Shown: positions 12,805-24,802 of the stretch, piece by piece
Numbering within the stretch: the stretch's first letter is position 1
Layout of the letters: every line of letters begins with the position of its first letter
NCBI GenBank assembly: GCA_963681505.1
Contig: OY811974.1
Location: 4,760,501 to 4,824,500 of the forward strand
Direction: 5' to 3'
DNA from: Eunapius fragilis
Taxonomy: Eukaryota > Porifera > Demospongiae > Spongillida > Spongillidae
Length of the DNA stretch: 64,000 nt
The notes under the pieces: model-generated
Databases searched by the model: none
Told to the model about the DNA's origin: nothing
The model's input: the letters and a program-made list of their open reading frames with translations, nothing else
Program-made: the position numbers and the translations under genes

Positions 12805-15800
12805 GTGGAAGATGATGATCCAATTGAGCATGCATCTCAGGCTCACATTTTGAAGGTTATGGAACTCATGGGCTGTGATGAGGGGTACAAATGTGCTGTG
12901 CGACCACCCCCACAAATAGATGTTCGTCGCAAAGTACAATGTGCCAGTGTCCCGAGTGGGGTTGATGTTGCTGCTATAAATCAGGTTGAAAATGTATTCA
13001 GAAGAGGTGAAAAGGCCTGGGCACTAACACTGCTACCAAATCTGAGGATAAAGGGCGATTTGAGAATGGCATTCAGCATTCAGTCCATAACTACCATAGA
13101 CGAGCCTGAGGACTGTGAGAATCAAGCGACCAGTTGTGTTCCTTCAAGCAGCATCTCGCCAGAAGTGCTGAACTCAATTCCCAATACGATCTGGGATATG
13201 TTATGGCATGAAAAACGATACACAAGCATTCCTGCAAGGAAGCCTCTGGTACCTTTTGCTGACATTCCTCATGCATACATTGCCTCTTTGCTCAACATCA
13301 GCAACAAATATGCAGGATGTTGTGGCTTTCCATGCCAAAGTTGATAGGCTATACATAACACATGGCGTACATGTATCTCTTCAAGAGTATAGCCAGACAC
13401 AATCACACGTGCCTAGTGATTCTGTCCACTTTGCTGTAGACTTCATTTACAATGACGATAATATAGGTCGTCTTGCCTGGCAAGCCAAAAAACACACTCC
13501 TAATAGAGATCCAAGGTGGAAGGGACTGGATCATGTGTTTGCAATGAGGTCAATGGTCCTAAACCATATTGCTACATTATACAGGGGCTATCTTGTGAAG
13601 CAGAAGGAGGTAATGCCCAGAAGGCCACCCATTGGACAGACAATATTGTACTCCATTGTGAGACACATAACTGGTGGTGGAAAGCAGCAAGAGGCCCATG
13701 CTGGAGTAGACTACATAAAAGTCAATTTCCACACCGACAACTTTCTATCATTCACAGAATCATTGATGTCATTATACCACTTTCTGACATTGACCATACT
13801 TTACGTAATGAACTGTGCCAACTCCGCTCCTCAGTGTTCACATTCCTGACTTATGGTTATACAGTGCATGCTAGTAAGGGAGTGAAGGCTTCATCAGATG
13901 AAATTAGTCAGCACACTCACCAGGCTCAGGACCATGAAGCTGAGCAGCTGACACTGTACACCATAGTGGACGAGTTAGCTTCACAAGCCGATCTGTTTGA
14001 TGAACCAAACACACAGGAGGAGTTTGTGGATCAGATACGACGATAGCTGTGCACAAACAAAGGAATAAGAAGTGTTGGAGAATGACTGTGCTACCACACA
14101 CTCTCCAATCTCTCTCCAATCTTTTCACTGGACCTAGTGTCTACCAGTAGACCCAAAGCCTGGTGGTCACTTGTGCTGCAGTGCCTGTCAAAGTCCATTC
14201 CAGTTTTATGATAAGCTGCGGTGTATAGCTATGGCAAAATTGGATGAAGACCCCAACAGGCCGAGTGAGATTGCAGGTATGCTACTCAAAATAAACCAAT
14301 GTGAGCACCTCTCCTATCGCATGTAATGCTTGCTGCCCAGCAGACACACCGCATGAAGCTGGCAATAGTGCAAATGGACTCTTCTACAGCTTACATGGTG
14401 TATGACTTCAAACAGAAGTTCCTTGCTCCAACTATGGCAAAAAAAGGAAGCTATGGTGCGGAGAGGCTGTGAGCACTGAAGTGCAAAATCAGCTCTATGT
14501 GGAGATCAACTACACATCTGATAAAGAGCAATTGCAGCAGCAGCTTATGAAAAGTACATAAAAGGATTATATTCAGGCTGAAGAAATGGGTGTATTGGAG
14601 CAGGAGGAAGATGAGATTGACATGGTGGAGGAAGAAAAAGAGGATCAATTAGAGGAGGATGAGCAGGAACAGTGGAAGTGAAAGCAAGAGGAGCATGTAG
14701 AGGGGCAGGGTGAGCAAGAAGAAGAAGATCAGCAAAAGGAGGTGAGAGCAAGTACAATGTAGAAGGCAAGGATGAGGAGTGGGAGCAAGAGGAAGAAGTG
14801 GGCAAGAATGAGAACGAGGGTGAAGAAGAGGAGGGTGAACAAAACAATGAGGGTGCACCTAGTCTTCACTTCTTTGACTGCACTGTTCAGGGGGAGCCAA
14901 AAGGTGATGCCAACATACATGTAGTGCTCAGCTGCTCCTTCATGCTTTGGAACAGAAGTTCCCCCATGTCACCAAGCTGCTCCTTCCTTATATCTGCTTT
15001 GCTGCTGGGTTAAAGCTCATCACCCATTATCATAACGAGGCCCAAAGCGGCAAGATGTATGTGATACCCAGTTCTCTCACCAACAAACTCAAGTGGATGC
15101 TTACCTAGTGCAGGGAGATGGAGGGCAAAAAGTTTCAATCACCAGGCAGCTTGCTGTTGCACTGATCAACACTTCTGTGAGCAATACAATAGTTTTATTG
15201 GTAAAACCGAACTTTCAGCTTCATGCTATTCCTACCGTTGTTGAAATTTATATATTGCATGCTGCCCAGTACATAACATCTGCAGGAAAGCAACAAGTCC
15301 AGTTTTACAATTGCCTTGGACAGAAGACTCCGTCAGCTTGTGTGTAAATTCCTTTGTGTAGAAGGCATCAACTTCACTTGGGTTACGGTGATGTTTAACA
15401 GTGTCAGTAACAGTGGTTATATATGCAAGCAAGGAAGGATGAGAATCGGTATAGAGCACACGGGCCAGCGAAAGCTGGAGCATGTGACTAAGCAGAGAGA
15501 GGACCAGGAGGAAAATAGAATGAAGGAAGTTTATCCACAATGTAGTAAGTGCCTTTACCATTTCTATTCAAAAAAGTTGCTGGAGAAGCACATTTGCTGT
15601 GGGGCAATGATGCCTATAGATGTCCTTAGCACTGCAATGCGGCATGCCAATGGACTTTTGATTATTTGGTGAATGGTTTTATTTAGCATCAAACTTGTTT
15701 GGTAACCAGGCACCCTGTACAACCTTTGGGCAAAATATCTTTGCTGGTTGGGCACATACTAAAGTGACCATGCAACCAGAGCTGACCTCAGAGGTTAGTG

Positions 15801-16130
15801 GCATCATACATACTTGTTGGAAGGTTGGCGAGAATAAGGGTCAGGGAAAAGAGAAGGTCTCTCCTGATGGCGTTTTTGACAGGCTAGATGAACTGCAGTT
15901 GCAGAAAGCAAACAGACTCAGTGAGCTTCCACTGGTAGGCAAAATCAGAGCTGTGTACCAGAGAGAGAATCGGTAGGAAATCTGAGCCTCCGAAAGCTGC
16001 TATTTATAAGCATGCAAGACCTGAAGGTGATGGAGGGAGCTGTGGAAGTGGAAGGCAAAAGAAGGGAAGGGTGAGTTATGAGCATCTAGATGTGGAAAAA
16101 GATCTCTCTAAGTTGGAAAGGAAGAATTAG
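12805..16130 (+). pseudogene. Decayed DDE-transposon-like gene with C2H2 finger
   Basis: A string of overlapping frames with shifts appears to be one broken protein gene. Early frames (12805-14046) share no domain I can name. A segment near 14340-14460 (MDSSTAYMVYDFKQKFLAP) resembles the core of a widespread invertebrate transposon-like family. An acidic Glu-rich linker follows (14580-14850). The segment near 14950-15080 (FAAGLKLITHYHNEAQSGKM) resembles the conserved NEPQxGK region of that family. A C2H2 zinc finger (CSKCLYHFYSKKLLEKHIC) is at about 15540-15600. Superfamily assignment is uncertain. Stops and frameshifts exclude an intact product unless unseen introns explain some of them. Confidence 0.5.
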
Positions 16131-16700
16131 AGGTACCTAAGCCACCACATCAGAAAAACAGGAAATAAGCCAGAGCTCCTCAGGTGTGTAATAGACCACA
16201 TGAAAGCAGCCGTTTTTTGATCAATAATGAGTGTACAATTGATGTGTGTTTGCTACAGAGACATGGAAAAATTAAAATTACGTGCGGACTAATAAGACTC
16301 ACCACCACAGGGATGCTTGATATACTCGTTGCTACTGCTACAGGTGTGTATGCACGCACAGAAGTAAACAGTCAAAACATGCATGAATGCTACACATCAT
16401 ACGTAGTATTAAGATTGTTTTTGGTGCTCGAAAAGGCTATTTCAAAAAGTGTACGTTTGTCGATAAGATGATACAAATGGCGCTAAACCTCACGCAGATA
16501 GTTGGACTACTAGTTTCAAACACTTTTGTGCATGATAAACCTTTTCCGACTAATACAGGTTCGACAAAATTTATAAGCCTACAAATCATTCGAAGTTAAT
16601 GGAACAGGTGTTAAAAATACCCATGGGCAAAAAAAAAATAGTGGATGTGCAGAAAAGGGCTATTAATAAACATTTTCATTCTTTTCCATTGTTAGCTTCT
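16131..16700. other. Intergenic, nothing recognised
   Basis: Short frames only. It ends at the transposon terminus at 16702. Confidence 0.35.
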
Positions 16701-16949
16701 ACAGTATCGGTCAATAAAAAGTTATTGTTACGTACTACTGTACCTTCGCAACGCAATACCTTGTTTAGGCATAGATTGAAGACCGTAAGGTATTCAATCT
16801 ATGGTTTAGGTAATAAATTACGTAGTAGAAAGTTGCGGTAGATCAGTAGAAAATGCGTTACCTTATGGCTACGTGTAACACGAAAGCACCGGTACATATC
16901 TGCCATACGCATTGCGTCAGACAAAACTGCCACTGTTTGGATCGTAGCG

Positions 16950-18086
16950 ATGGTGTTTACGGACTATGTGAAGCAAAGGATATTATTCTATCATCAACAG
17001 GGGCGTAAGAGTACAGAAATTAGGAATCATTTGTTGGGGGAAGGGTTGATTGTTAGCCATGTAGGTATTTACATGTATCGATTCCTAAAAAGGTTAGAAA
17101 AATGTAGAACTTTGGCGCGCCCCCGTGGATCTGGTAGACCTTCAAAGATTACTGATGAGGTGAAGAGGATCGTGGAGGCACAAATGCAGCTTGACGATGA
17201 AACGACCGCTGTTCAGCTTTGCGCGCTTCTTGCACAGAAAGGTGCGTATTATTTGGATTTATCATCCATTGAGTTATAATAGTCCAAGTTTTCATACGTC
17301 ATAACCTTTCGCTTCGCACCATTTTGGTGCGCGGAGAAGCCTCGGATGGGTGTTCAGGGGCAGCGCTTATTGCCAAATCATCAGGTACAACTTTAGCTAC
17401 AGCTTCATATATAGCGAACAAGTGTTATACCACTTGCGGTTCGATATAGGGAAGGCAACAAGGTCAAACGCTTTTAATGGTGCCAGGAACATCAGCAGGA
17501 CAACTTCTCCGACGTTATATGGGCAGATGAGTCTTCTATTCAGTTAGAAAGTCACCGAAGGACATGCTGTCGAAAGATTGGGCAACTGCCTAAACCCGAA
17601 GCCAAGGTAATGAGTTACTGAACGCAAATGGTTAATACAATTTTAAGCACTTATTGTTACAGACAAAAACATCCTGTCAAAGTACACGTTTGGGGGGCAA
17701 TCAGCTTGAAAGGAACAGCTAAACTGTGCATATTTGATGGGATTATGGATTCTCCGCTCTATGTTAACATCTTGGAGACGACCTTGCTGCCGTTCCTAGC
17801 ACGTAATTTTCCAACCTCGCATCGTTTCATGGCTGATAACGATCCAAAGCACACATCTAAGTTGACACAGCAGTTTTTGAAGGAGAAGCAAGTGAGCTGG
17901 TGGAGGACCCCTGCTGAATCACCTGACCTCAATCCTATTGAAAACCTATGGCATGAATTGAAGGAGTACATGCGGAGAGAGGTGAAGCCTAAAAACAAGG
18001 AACAACTTATTAGAGGGATCAAGGCCTTTTGGAAGACAGTGACACCATCTGTGTGTGCTAAATACATGTACATAGGACACTTTTAA
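16950..18086 (+). pseudogene. Intron-containing Tc1-like transposase, one stop
   Basis: The product starts MVFTDYVKQRILFYHQQGRK with a helix-turn-helix and a GSGRPSKITDEV linker. It continues as FRGSAYCQIIR, then FSDVIWADESSIQLESH (first Asp), HVWGAISLKG, MADNDPKHTS (second Asp) and SPDLNPIENLW (Glu). There are exactly 34 residues between the second Asp and the Glu (DD34E). Likely introns: a donor near 17240 (AGAAAG/GTGCGT); 17382-17449 (ATCAG/GTACAA to GATATAG); and about 17608-17662 (GCCAAG/GTAATG to TGTTACAG). At least one in-frame TAA (near 17475) breaks it, so it is probably inactive. Confidence 0.8.
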
Positions 18087-18269
18087 AAAGTAATCCCTAA
18101 AGCTATAGAACTGAAGGGTGATGTTATTGGTTATTGAGTGCTTGAAGTTCAGTTTGTAAAGCAATTTTATTATTTCTTGTTAGCTTCATATACAAGCCCA
18201 TAGGTAAAGAGGGAGGGGTCCATATTTCAGGAAATTGTTTTCATGTAAACAAGTAAACCTCTAAGCAGT

Positions 18270-19125
18270 TGTACATCTCACCTAATCCACTCACACCTCA
18301 CAACTTCTCCTTCCCTGACCACACCCATAGACCCTGTTTGCTGCTTAGTGCATTAACCCCACCACTTCTCACTCACTGACCACACCCATAGACCCTGTTT
18401 GCGGCATAGTGCATTAACCCCACCACTTCTCACTCACTAACCACACCCATAGACCTAGTTTGCGGCTTAGTGCATTAACCCCACCACTTCTCACTGACTA
18501 ACCACACCCATAGACCCTGTTTGCAGCATAGTGCATTAACCCCACCACTTCTCACTCACTGACCACACCCATAGACCCTGTTTGCAGCATAGTGCATTAA
18601 CCCCACCACTTCTCACTCACTGAGCACACCCATGGACACTGTTTGCAGCTTAGTGCATTAACCCTACCACTTCTCACTGACTGACCACACCCATAGACCC
18701 TGTTTGCGGCTTAGTGCATTAACCCCACCACTTCTCACTCACTGACCACACCCATAGACCCTGTTTGCGGCTTAGTGCATTAACCCCACCACTTCTCACT
18801 CACTGACCACATCCATAGACCCTGTTTGCGGCTTAGTGCATTAACCCCACCACTTCACAATCACTGACCACACCCATGGACCCTGTTTGCGGCTTAGTGC
18901 ATTAACCCCACCACTTCTCACTCACTGACCACACCCATAGACCCTGTTTGCGGCTTAGTGCATTAACCCCACCACTTCTCACTCACTGACCACACCCATG
19001 GACCCTGTTTGCGGCATAGTGCATTAACCCCACCACTTCTCACTCACTGACCACCACCATAGACCCTGTTTCCGGCTTAGTGCATTAACCCCACCACTTC
19101 TCACTCCCTGACCACACACCGAGAC
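18270..19125. repeat. 61-bp minisatellite, about 14 units
   Basis: Regular head-to-tail units of about 61 bp (CATTAACCCCACCACTTCTC, then ACTCACTGACCACACCCATA, then GACCCTGTTTGCGGCTTAGTG). Variation between units is low. It directly follows the transposase 3' tail, as in the copy at 4866. Confidence 0.95.
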
Positions 19126-19198
19126 ACTGCTTCATCCAAGAGTAGATGGATAATATCAATGAACATGCATATACATAATGGCTAAACACAACACTCGT

Positions 19199-21265
19199 TT
19201 AAGGATAGTTTCTAGCTCGAGTGCACCCATGGCCTATACTAGATACACACCTACTCCATATAGGTTCAAAGTGATGTGGTGCACTCCAATATTTAACTAA
19301 TATACCAAACAAAAATTGTATTAAACTATTCAGCTCACTAATATACAATCCCTTGAATGCTGTGCATCCCATTACTGTGCACTGAGCCATTACTTTAGTT
19401 CCAAAGTAGGACTCAGTTGCCAATTTTAGAGCAAGTGAGTGAATTTTGCTCTCCGATGTCAAGCTGCGGTGACACTGAACCGTAAATTCCGGAGGCCTGA
19501 GATTGGTTCTTTCAATCTCACTTGAGGGCAGATGGTTATGACCCTCTCGTATTGGAAGACATCTGGGTGAGTCCCCGCTCATGCTTGGAGATAGCAAGAC
19601 TTCTGAAGAGAGTGGTAGCTGTGGTTCTGGCTGAGGCATTAGTGGTACTGCTGTGTGCTGGAGTAGAGGAACTGCAGGTGTTGCTTGGCCAGCTAAAGGA
19701 GATGGCCTGGGCACTGGAGTTGTGGAGTTGTTATGTAACCTTGCTGGCCATGAGGGTTTACCAGTCAGTGCTATCTCATCCAGCTTCCCCAAAAGTGCCT
19801 CTTTAAGGTCCCTAATGGTGTCCACAATAGTAGCCTCCATCTTTTGCACTGAGGGTTTAAGAGTGATGGAAAATCCCAAAATCCCAAATTCAGTTACCTG
19901 CTTTAACAACATTGGAGGTGTCTGATGTAGACATAGGTGAAGGTGGATGGTATGGTGATGGAGAAGGTGGTGGCGACAGTGACCATCGAGGTGATGGAGA
20001 TCCTCTATGTGGTGAGCATAATACACATACAGCATGTAATGGCTCAGCTGAAAATGTACGAGGTTGTTAATCACAACCAGATACTTTTAGAAAGCCTTAC
20101 ATTGGTGAGACTGGGCAAGCATTGACTGTGGCAATGGTGGTGTGTACAGTAGGTGCATGCTGGTAATTGTGATAGGGGACCTATTCAAAGATTAAGAACA
20201 CTATATGTGATCAAGGAAACTCAACATAGTATTGCATACTTTCAGATGTGGCTGCTTCTGGCTGAAGTATTGCCTGAGATATAATGGCTAGTGGCTGAGA
20301 CGTAGCTGTTGTCTGGGATGTACATGTAGCTAGAAACAGGGGTGTGGTGGCTGGAGGTAAGGGTGTAGTGGCTTGAGGCAGGGGTGTGGTGGCTGGAGGC
20401 AGGGGTGTGGTGGCTGGAGGCAGGGGTGCAGTGGCTGGAGGCAGGGGTATGGTGGCTAGTGGCTGAGATGCGGCTGTTGGCTGGGATGTAGTTGGAGGCT
20501 GAGGTGTGGTGACTGGTGGAGGGGGTGTGGCTGGTGTTAGATCAGCCACGGAGAAATTAATTGCACTATTAACAGAACCAAGGCATACTTTCAGGATCAG
20601 ATGTGACATCATCATCTGCTCCACTTCCATAGTCCAGAATCCTCCCTGAAATAATGCTTTGTTTAACATGCAGTTCTTTAAGCAATATCTACCTATAAGC
20701 TTTCCAGCCTTTGCCCTTCCAGCATATGCCCTGGCCTTTCCAGTCTTTGACTTTACCGCCAACTTTTTCCCTGATAGTTGTAAAGTGCCACAGGTACTCG
20801 TCAGCAATAAATTTAATCATCAAAGTCAAACTAACGTTTAGGTGAAGAGGCTGCATTCTTATTTGTGGCTTCTGACAATTCATTTCCTGATGGGTGTGGG
20901 AAACGCGCTACATTATCAACTGAAGATTGTAGAGTAGCACTAATGTTCTGGGGTGGTAGTCACTGCAACAGCCGTTAGATACCAAGCTTCTTCCAGTTCC
21001 ATAGCGCACTTTGTTCCTAATTATAATCATTCAGTAATTTGTGATAGTAATGTTTTTTTTTTACATGTACCTAAAGCCACAACATTGCCATAGTACAGCT
21101 TCTTTCCCCACTTCACTGAACAACCCACGCCTCCCTCGCTCAGCATTGTTACGGCACTATCGGGGACAACTGACACCGCGTCCTCATTGTGCCAGCGCAA
21201 AAGATGGTAGAGCTCTAAGGAATGCGGGTAGAGCTCTAAGGAATGCGGGATGACCTCAAACAATA
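19199..21265 (-). CDS. BEN-domain-like nuclear protein (6 exons)
   Basis: Exons: 21265-21071, 20770-20693, 20645-20589, 20530-20240, 20002-19898, 19848-19199 (stop TAA). Every junction is GT..AG and phase 1, giving about 458 codons. Exon 1 has the motif pattern LLRWHNEDAVSVVPDSAV...VKWGKKLYYGNVVALG, typical of N-terminal regions of BEN-type proteins. Exon 2 is very basic (KSKTGKARAYAGRAKAGK), a likely nuclear signal. Exon 4 is a proline-rich PLPPATT repeat. Exon 6 has a coiled start (MEATIVDTIRDLKEALLGKL) and a C-terminal BEN-like domain (LRPPEF, ALKLATESYFGTKVMAQCTV, FEPIWSRCVSSIGHGC). BEN domains bind DNA or chromatin partners. The start is unresolved: an ATG near 21325 would read in frame only if the A10/T10 run at 21272 had one base fewer. 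Confidence 0.75.
20270..20530 (-). repeat. Proline-rich coding repeat (PLPPATT)n
   Basis: Exon 4 of the BEN-like gene carries tandem 21-bp units (ggtgtggtggctggaggcag on the plus strand) encoding PLPPATT and variants. It forms a flexible linker between the basic region and the BEN-like domain. Confidence 0.85.
21203..21248. repeat. 22-bp tandem duplication in BEN exon 1
   Basis: GTAGAGCTCTAAGGAATGCG occurs twice in a row, giving the doubled peptide PHSLELY. The length is not a multiple of three plus noise: the frame stays open, so it is tolerated in the coding exon. Confidence 0.7.
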
Positions 21266-21980
21266 CTGACGAAAAAAAAAATCCAACCAGTCTCCTTGAG
21301 TGCCGTTCGCAAGGACATCGTATTAGACGCAGTGGAGTAGTGCGCGATCGTTAATGCGGTAGCACTCCAGCTTATTATTTATAGTTGAAAGAACTGCGCA
21401 ATCGAGAAGGAACAGGCAAACCTCAGTGAACAATTGGCGCGCTTAAAAATGATTGGTTCATTGTGTCATAAAAACGCAGGCACTTTAAAGCCAGGGAGGG
21501 AATGCAACAAACAATTGTGAAACATATGTTTAATTGTTTGAACAGTACATGTATGTTTCACTTGCGCACCGTAAGGTACTACCACAAATACGCAAACATT
21601 ACTCCGCAACGTAACGTAATTTTCTATGTAGGTATTACGTTACCAAGGTACATGTAGAAAACTACCTAGCGTTAACTTTTTATTGACCGATACTGTATGT
21701 CAGGCTGGAAATTTAAATCCAAACAGAATGACGTGTACATGTGCCTTAAGGTCAAAATAATTTATGTGCTCACAGGGCAATTGACAAGTTCAGATAAATC
21801 TACATGTTTGTAAACAGTTTAATAGCAGAATATATGAATAACTGTAGGTATGTAAACACACAGTAGGAATCTTAAGGTACATCAATCCCTGACTACATGC
21901 ATCATAACAACACACACTTGTATCACCACTTAGTACATCTAAATAACCCATATCATTATGCTTATCATCCTGATCCTCTA

Positions 21981-23039
21981 CTACAACAAATAATTATTGT
22001 GTACCTTTGCTGGTCCCTTGTCTCTGTCAGGTATGTTCTCTTTGTCTCTATTTGGTGGTTTCTTATCTTTGCCTATTCCATCACCTCTGTATGATTCCTT
22101 ACCCATGGTAAAGTCTTTATCTCTGTAAGGCCCTTTAACTCTGCTTTGTTCTCCATCTCTGTTTGATCGTTTGTGTTTGCCTCGTTTCTCATCTTTTCCT
22201 CCTCTCTCATCATCTGGTCTTTTACATGTATCTCTAATATTTTCTTTGTCTCTGTCCAATTTAATATTTTCTGTTGGTTTCTTATCTCTCACTGGTTTCT
22301 TATCTTTCTCTGGTTTCTTATCTCTGTATGGTATCTTAAGTCTGTCTGGTCTCTTATTTCTGTCTGGTCTGTAATGTCTATCTGGATTCTTATCTCTGCC
22401 TGGTTTCTTATCTCCCTTTGGTTTCACATCCATGTCAGGATTCATATCACTGCATGGTTTCACATCCCTATCTGGATTCACATCTGTTGCAACTCTGCCT
22501 GGTTTTTTATCTTTACCTATTTCATTTTTTCTGTATTTGTTTGGCATCTTACATGTATCTCTGCTTGGTGCCTTAAATATTTTGTCACAGGTTGAACTCT
22601 TGTCTTTCTCAGGTTTTTTATATTTGAATGGTTTCTTGTCTCTGTTTGATCTTTCATAAACACTTTGTTTCTTATCTCTGTCTCTTGTCTTGTCTATGTA
22701 TGTATTTCTGCAAGGACTCTTTAGTATGCCTTCATGGATATTCTCTCTATTAGGTCCTTTCTCTTTTTCTGGTCCTTTATCCCTGACTGACTCCTTGTGT
22801 TCACCTGATTGCTTATCTCTCCCTGGCCACATCTTCCTAACTGGAGCCTTGCCACTACCTGACCCCTTCAGTTTCTTCTCTCCTTCCTGGTGGTCTGGTC
22901 CATTGATTATATCTAGAAGCATCTCTTGGTCAGTAAACTTTCCTTTGTTTGGACCCTCTAGGCTCCCATCACCAGCTGATCCAATGACTGTAATTGTTTC
23001 ACTAACACTATTCTCCACCGATGAGCACAATTGATGATT
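21981..23039 (-). CDS. Highly charged repeat exon, likely 3' exon of coiled-coil gene
   Basis: The acceptor CCCTTCAG is at 23040. The frame opens NHQLCSSVENSVSETITVIG and runs 1059 nt to TAG at 21981. The middle is an imperfect repeat of RDKKPDRDKKP-like units, rich in Lys, Asp, Arg and Pro, predicted disordered. A donor-like AAAG/GTACAC at 22005 could end it earlier, but reading through reaches a stop 11 codons later, so I take it as a terminal exon. Its phase-0 start matches all exons of the gene to its right, hence the proposed link. The link is inference. No known domain was recognised. Confidence 0.55.
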   Translation of the reverse strand, partial: NHQLCSSVENSVSETITVIGSAGDGSLEGPNKGKFTDQEMLLDIINGPDHQEGEKKLKGSGSGKAPVRKMWPGRDKQSGEHKESVRDKGPEKEKGPNRENIHEGILKSPCRNTYIDKTRDRDKKQSVYERSNRDKKPFKYKKPEKDKSSTCDKIFKAPSRDTCKMPNKYRKNEIGKDKKPGRVATDVNPDRDVKPCSDMNPDMDVKPKGDKKPGRDKNPDRHYRPDRNKRPDRLKIPYRDKKPEKDKKPVRDKKPTENIKLDRDKENIRDTCKRPDDERGGKDEKRGKHKRSNRDGEQSRVKGPYRDKDFTMGKESYRGDGIGKDKKPPNRDKENIPDRDKGPAKVHNNYLL

Positions 23040-23288
23040 CTGAAGGGATTATACAAATGTATTACTGTGCATATAGATGTATGCTGGACAGTGTCCAACA
23101 GAAACCAGTCATGAGGGGTTAAAGTATGTTAAGTGATTAACGTAGGAATATGTTTGATTAGCTAAAATAGAGTTGTCCAAAAACAACTAAATGAGGCAGC
23201 AGATGAATGTTAGGTTTCAACAACATACCTGAAACCATGAACATGAGTAACGTCAAATTTAAAGGGACAGGAAGAAATTCATTGGTAA

Positions 23289-24439
23289 CGGTGTAGGAGT
23301 GATTTGGGCCCCCCCCCCCAGCAAAATGGGGCCCCCGGCCCCAAAATGTTAGTGATTTGGGCCCCCTTTGCTAACATACAGTACATAGCATATAAATGCA
23401 CCACTTTGCCGTCTGAAGGTTTCATGCATGCATGTCATTCAGTCTGCATGAACAACGTAAGTACGCACGCATGCGTGCCACCTGCACACTCTCTCTAGTT
23501 TTCCAGCTGCTATGAGCGTTACAGGAGAGACTGTAGAGTGCGACAAGTCTGTTGCAAAGTACTCGTGTAGCGCTATTTTTGAATATTTCACAAATGTGCT
23601 CTATCCGTCGGATGTGAGCAAGGAATACAAACGGGGACTTCAAAAGCGAGCTGCGTTTTTCAGTGTTGAAGCTGGCCATTTGTACTATGTAGGTGTCAAA
23701 ACTAAACAACGCCCGAGGATGGTCATTGAAAAGGAGGAAGACCAACTAAAAATTGTAAAGACCGTTCATGAAGAAGGTCATCTGGGTAGAGACAAAACGC
23801 TTGCTCAGATCAGCGACAGATATTACAGGCCTGAGCTGTACAATCAAGTGTGCTCCTACGTAAGTTACAATCATGGTTAAAGCATGCTTGTAGCTGATAT
23901 TCTTCAACACCCAGATCAGTTCGTGTGAACGTTGTCAAAGGATTAATCCAAAGTTAAAGAAAGGTCATGCACCATTACATCCAATCCCTGTACTAATTAA
24001 TCTTCTACACTATAATACCATGCATGCACATGTTCATTTTGTACCAAAAGAAGTCCTAACGTCCCGTGCAATAGCCGCTGCAGCAAGCTAGTTCTGCATG
24101 GTACCCCCCTTTGTCCCATCATGCGAACGCCTATGGTGTGTGTTAGCTTTCTTCATATATTTACTACGGTGTTGATGTCACATACATGTACAACATATTT
24201 TAACACCGACCCATGCACCCTATTCCCCTGCACCCCATTTCTAAGTGTACCTTATATGCACTGAACCAAAATGAATTAATATGGGGGCCCTATTTCACTA
24301 AGGGGGTACCGAATCACTAGTGAAATGGGGCCTTGCGGGAGTCCCAATTCCCTAGCGTTATTAGGCGCCCCAAATCGCTAGGGAAATGGGGCCGCGGGGA
24401 CCCATTTATAGGGGGGGGGCCTACATCGCTATGACACCG
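23289..24439. mobile_element. Ginger-like DNA transposon remnant with C-rich inverted ends
   Basis: The left end CGGTGTAGGAGTGATTTGGG leads into a run of C. The right end read on the minus strand is CGGTGTCATAGCGATGTAGG, also leading into a run of C. Related ATTTGGGGCC/AAATGGGGCC phrases recur just inside both ends. The enclosed gene fragment encodes an integrase zinc-binding domain. No exact target duplication is visible (flanks GGTAA and GTTAA). Confidence 0.5.
23512..23989 (+). CDS. Integrase-type H2C2 zinc-binding protein, 5' part
   Basis: Exon 1 (23512-23859) and exon 2 (23915-23989) join across a 55-nt GT..AG intron in phase 0 (CTCCTAC/GTAAGT to CAACACCCAG). The product has KEYKRGLQKRAAFFSVEAG, then the HHCC domain: HEEGH, later CERC, ending HAPLHPIP. 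This is the N-terminal part of retrovirus-like integrases, as in Ginger transposons and domesticated GIN/KRBA2-type genes. The catalytic core is not found downstream, so the gene is truncated here or continues by a long intron beyond what I can recognise. Confidence 0.65.
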
Positions 24440-24563
24440 GTTAACACATCTTTGAAATAGATACATGTGTGTGTATCTTGGGTTAAAGAGTACAAATACA
24501 CATTTACACCGTTAAAATTCCTACATGTTTTCAAACATGCCCTGGCCATGGTTATAAAGTCAC

Positions 24564-24752
24564 CTGATGATATGTTATCTCTTCCATCTTCTGCAAAAGA
24601 CTGCTCAACTCACTCCTCAGTCCTGAAATGATGACATCATAGGACTTCTGTAAGGGTGTGGAGAGATACATGTGTGGAATAGTTCTCTTTGGGTGACATA
24701 TTTGATGAAGTGATCTAATCCAGATCCATGTACACTTAGCAAACACATTTAC

Positions 24753-24802
<50 letters not shown>

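Larger units (their letters stand above)
16702..21695 (+). mobile_element. TA-flanked Tc1/mariner-like segment with BEN gene inside
   Basis: The left end is CAGTATCGGTCAATAAAAAG after TA (16700-16701). The right end, read on the minus strand, has the same first 23 bases, and TA follows at 21696-21697. Beyond the identical part both ends share looser TACCTT..AACG.AATACC blocks. A small palindrome (CATAGATTGAA/TTCAATCTATG) lies in the left end. Between the ends lie the transposase, a 61-bp minisatellite and the minus-strand BEN gene. This may be one 5-kb composite unit. Alternatively the right end may belong to a second, truncated copy. Confidence 0.55.

Noticed and set aside
14545..14920. Minus-strand frames rich in Ser, Pro and Leu
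   Set aside because: They are the reverse of the plus-strand Glu-rich linker of the decayed transposon-like gene.
21800..21990. Open frame after the charged exon reading DQDDKHNDMGYLDVLSGDTS
   Set aside because: Using it would require a 29-nt intron. Simple read-through to the TAG at 21981 is more likely.
22171..23034. Plus-strand frames rich in LSGFLSLSG
   Set aside because: They are the reverse of the Lys/Asp-rich coding repeat. The minus strand has the long frame, the acceptor site and sensible composition.
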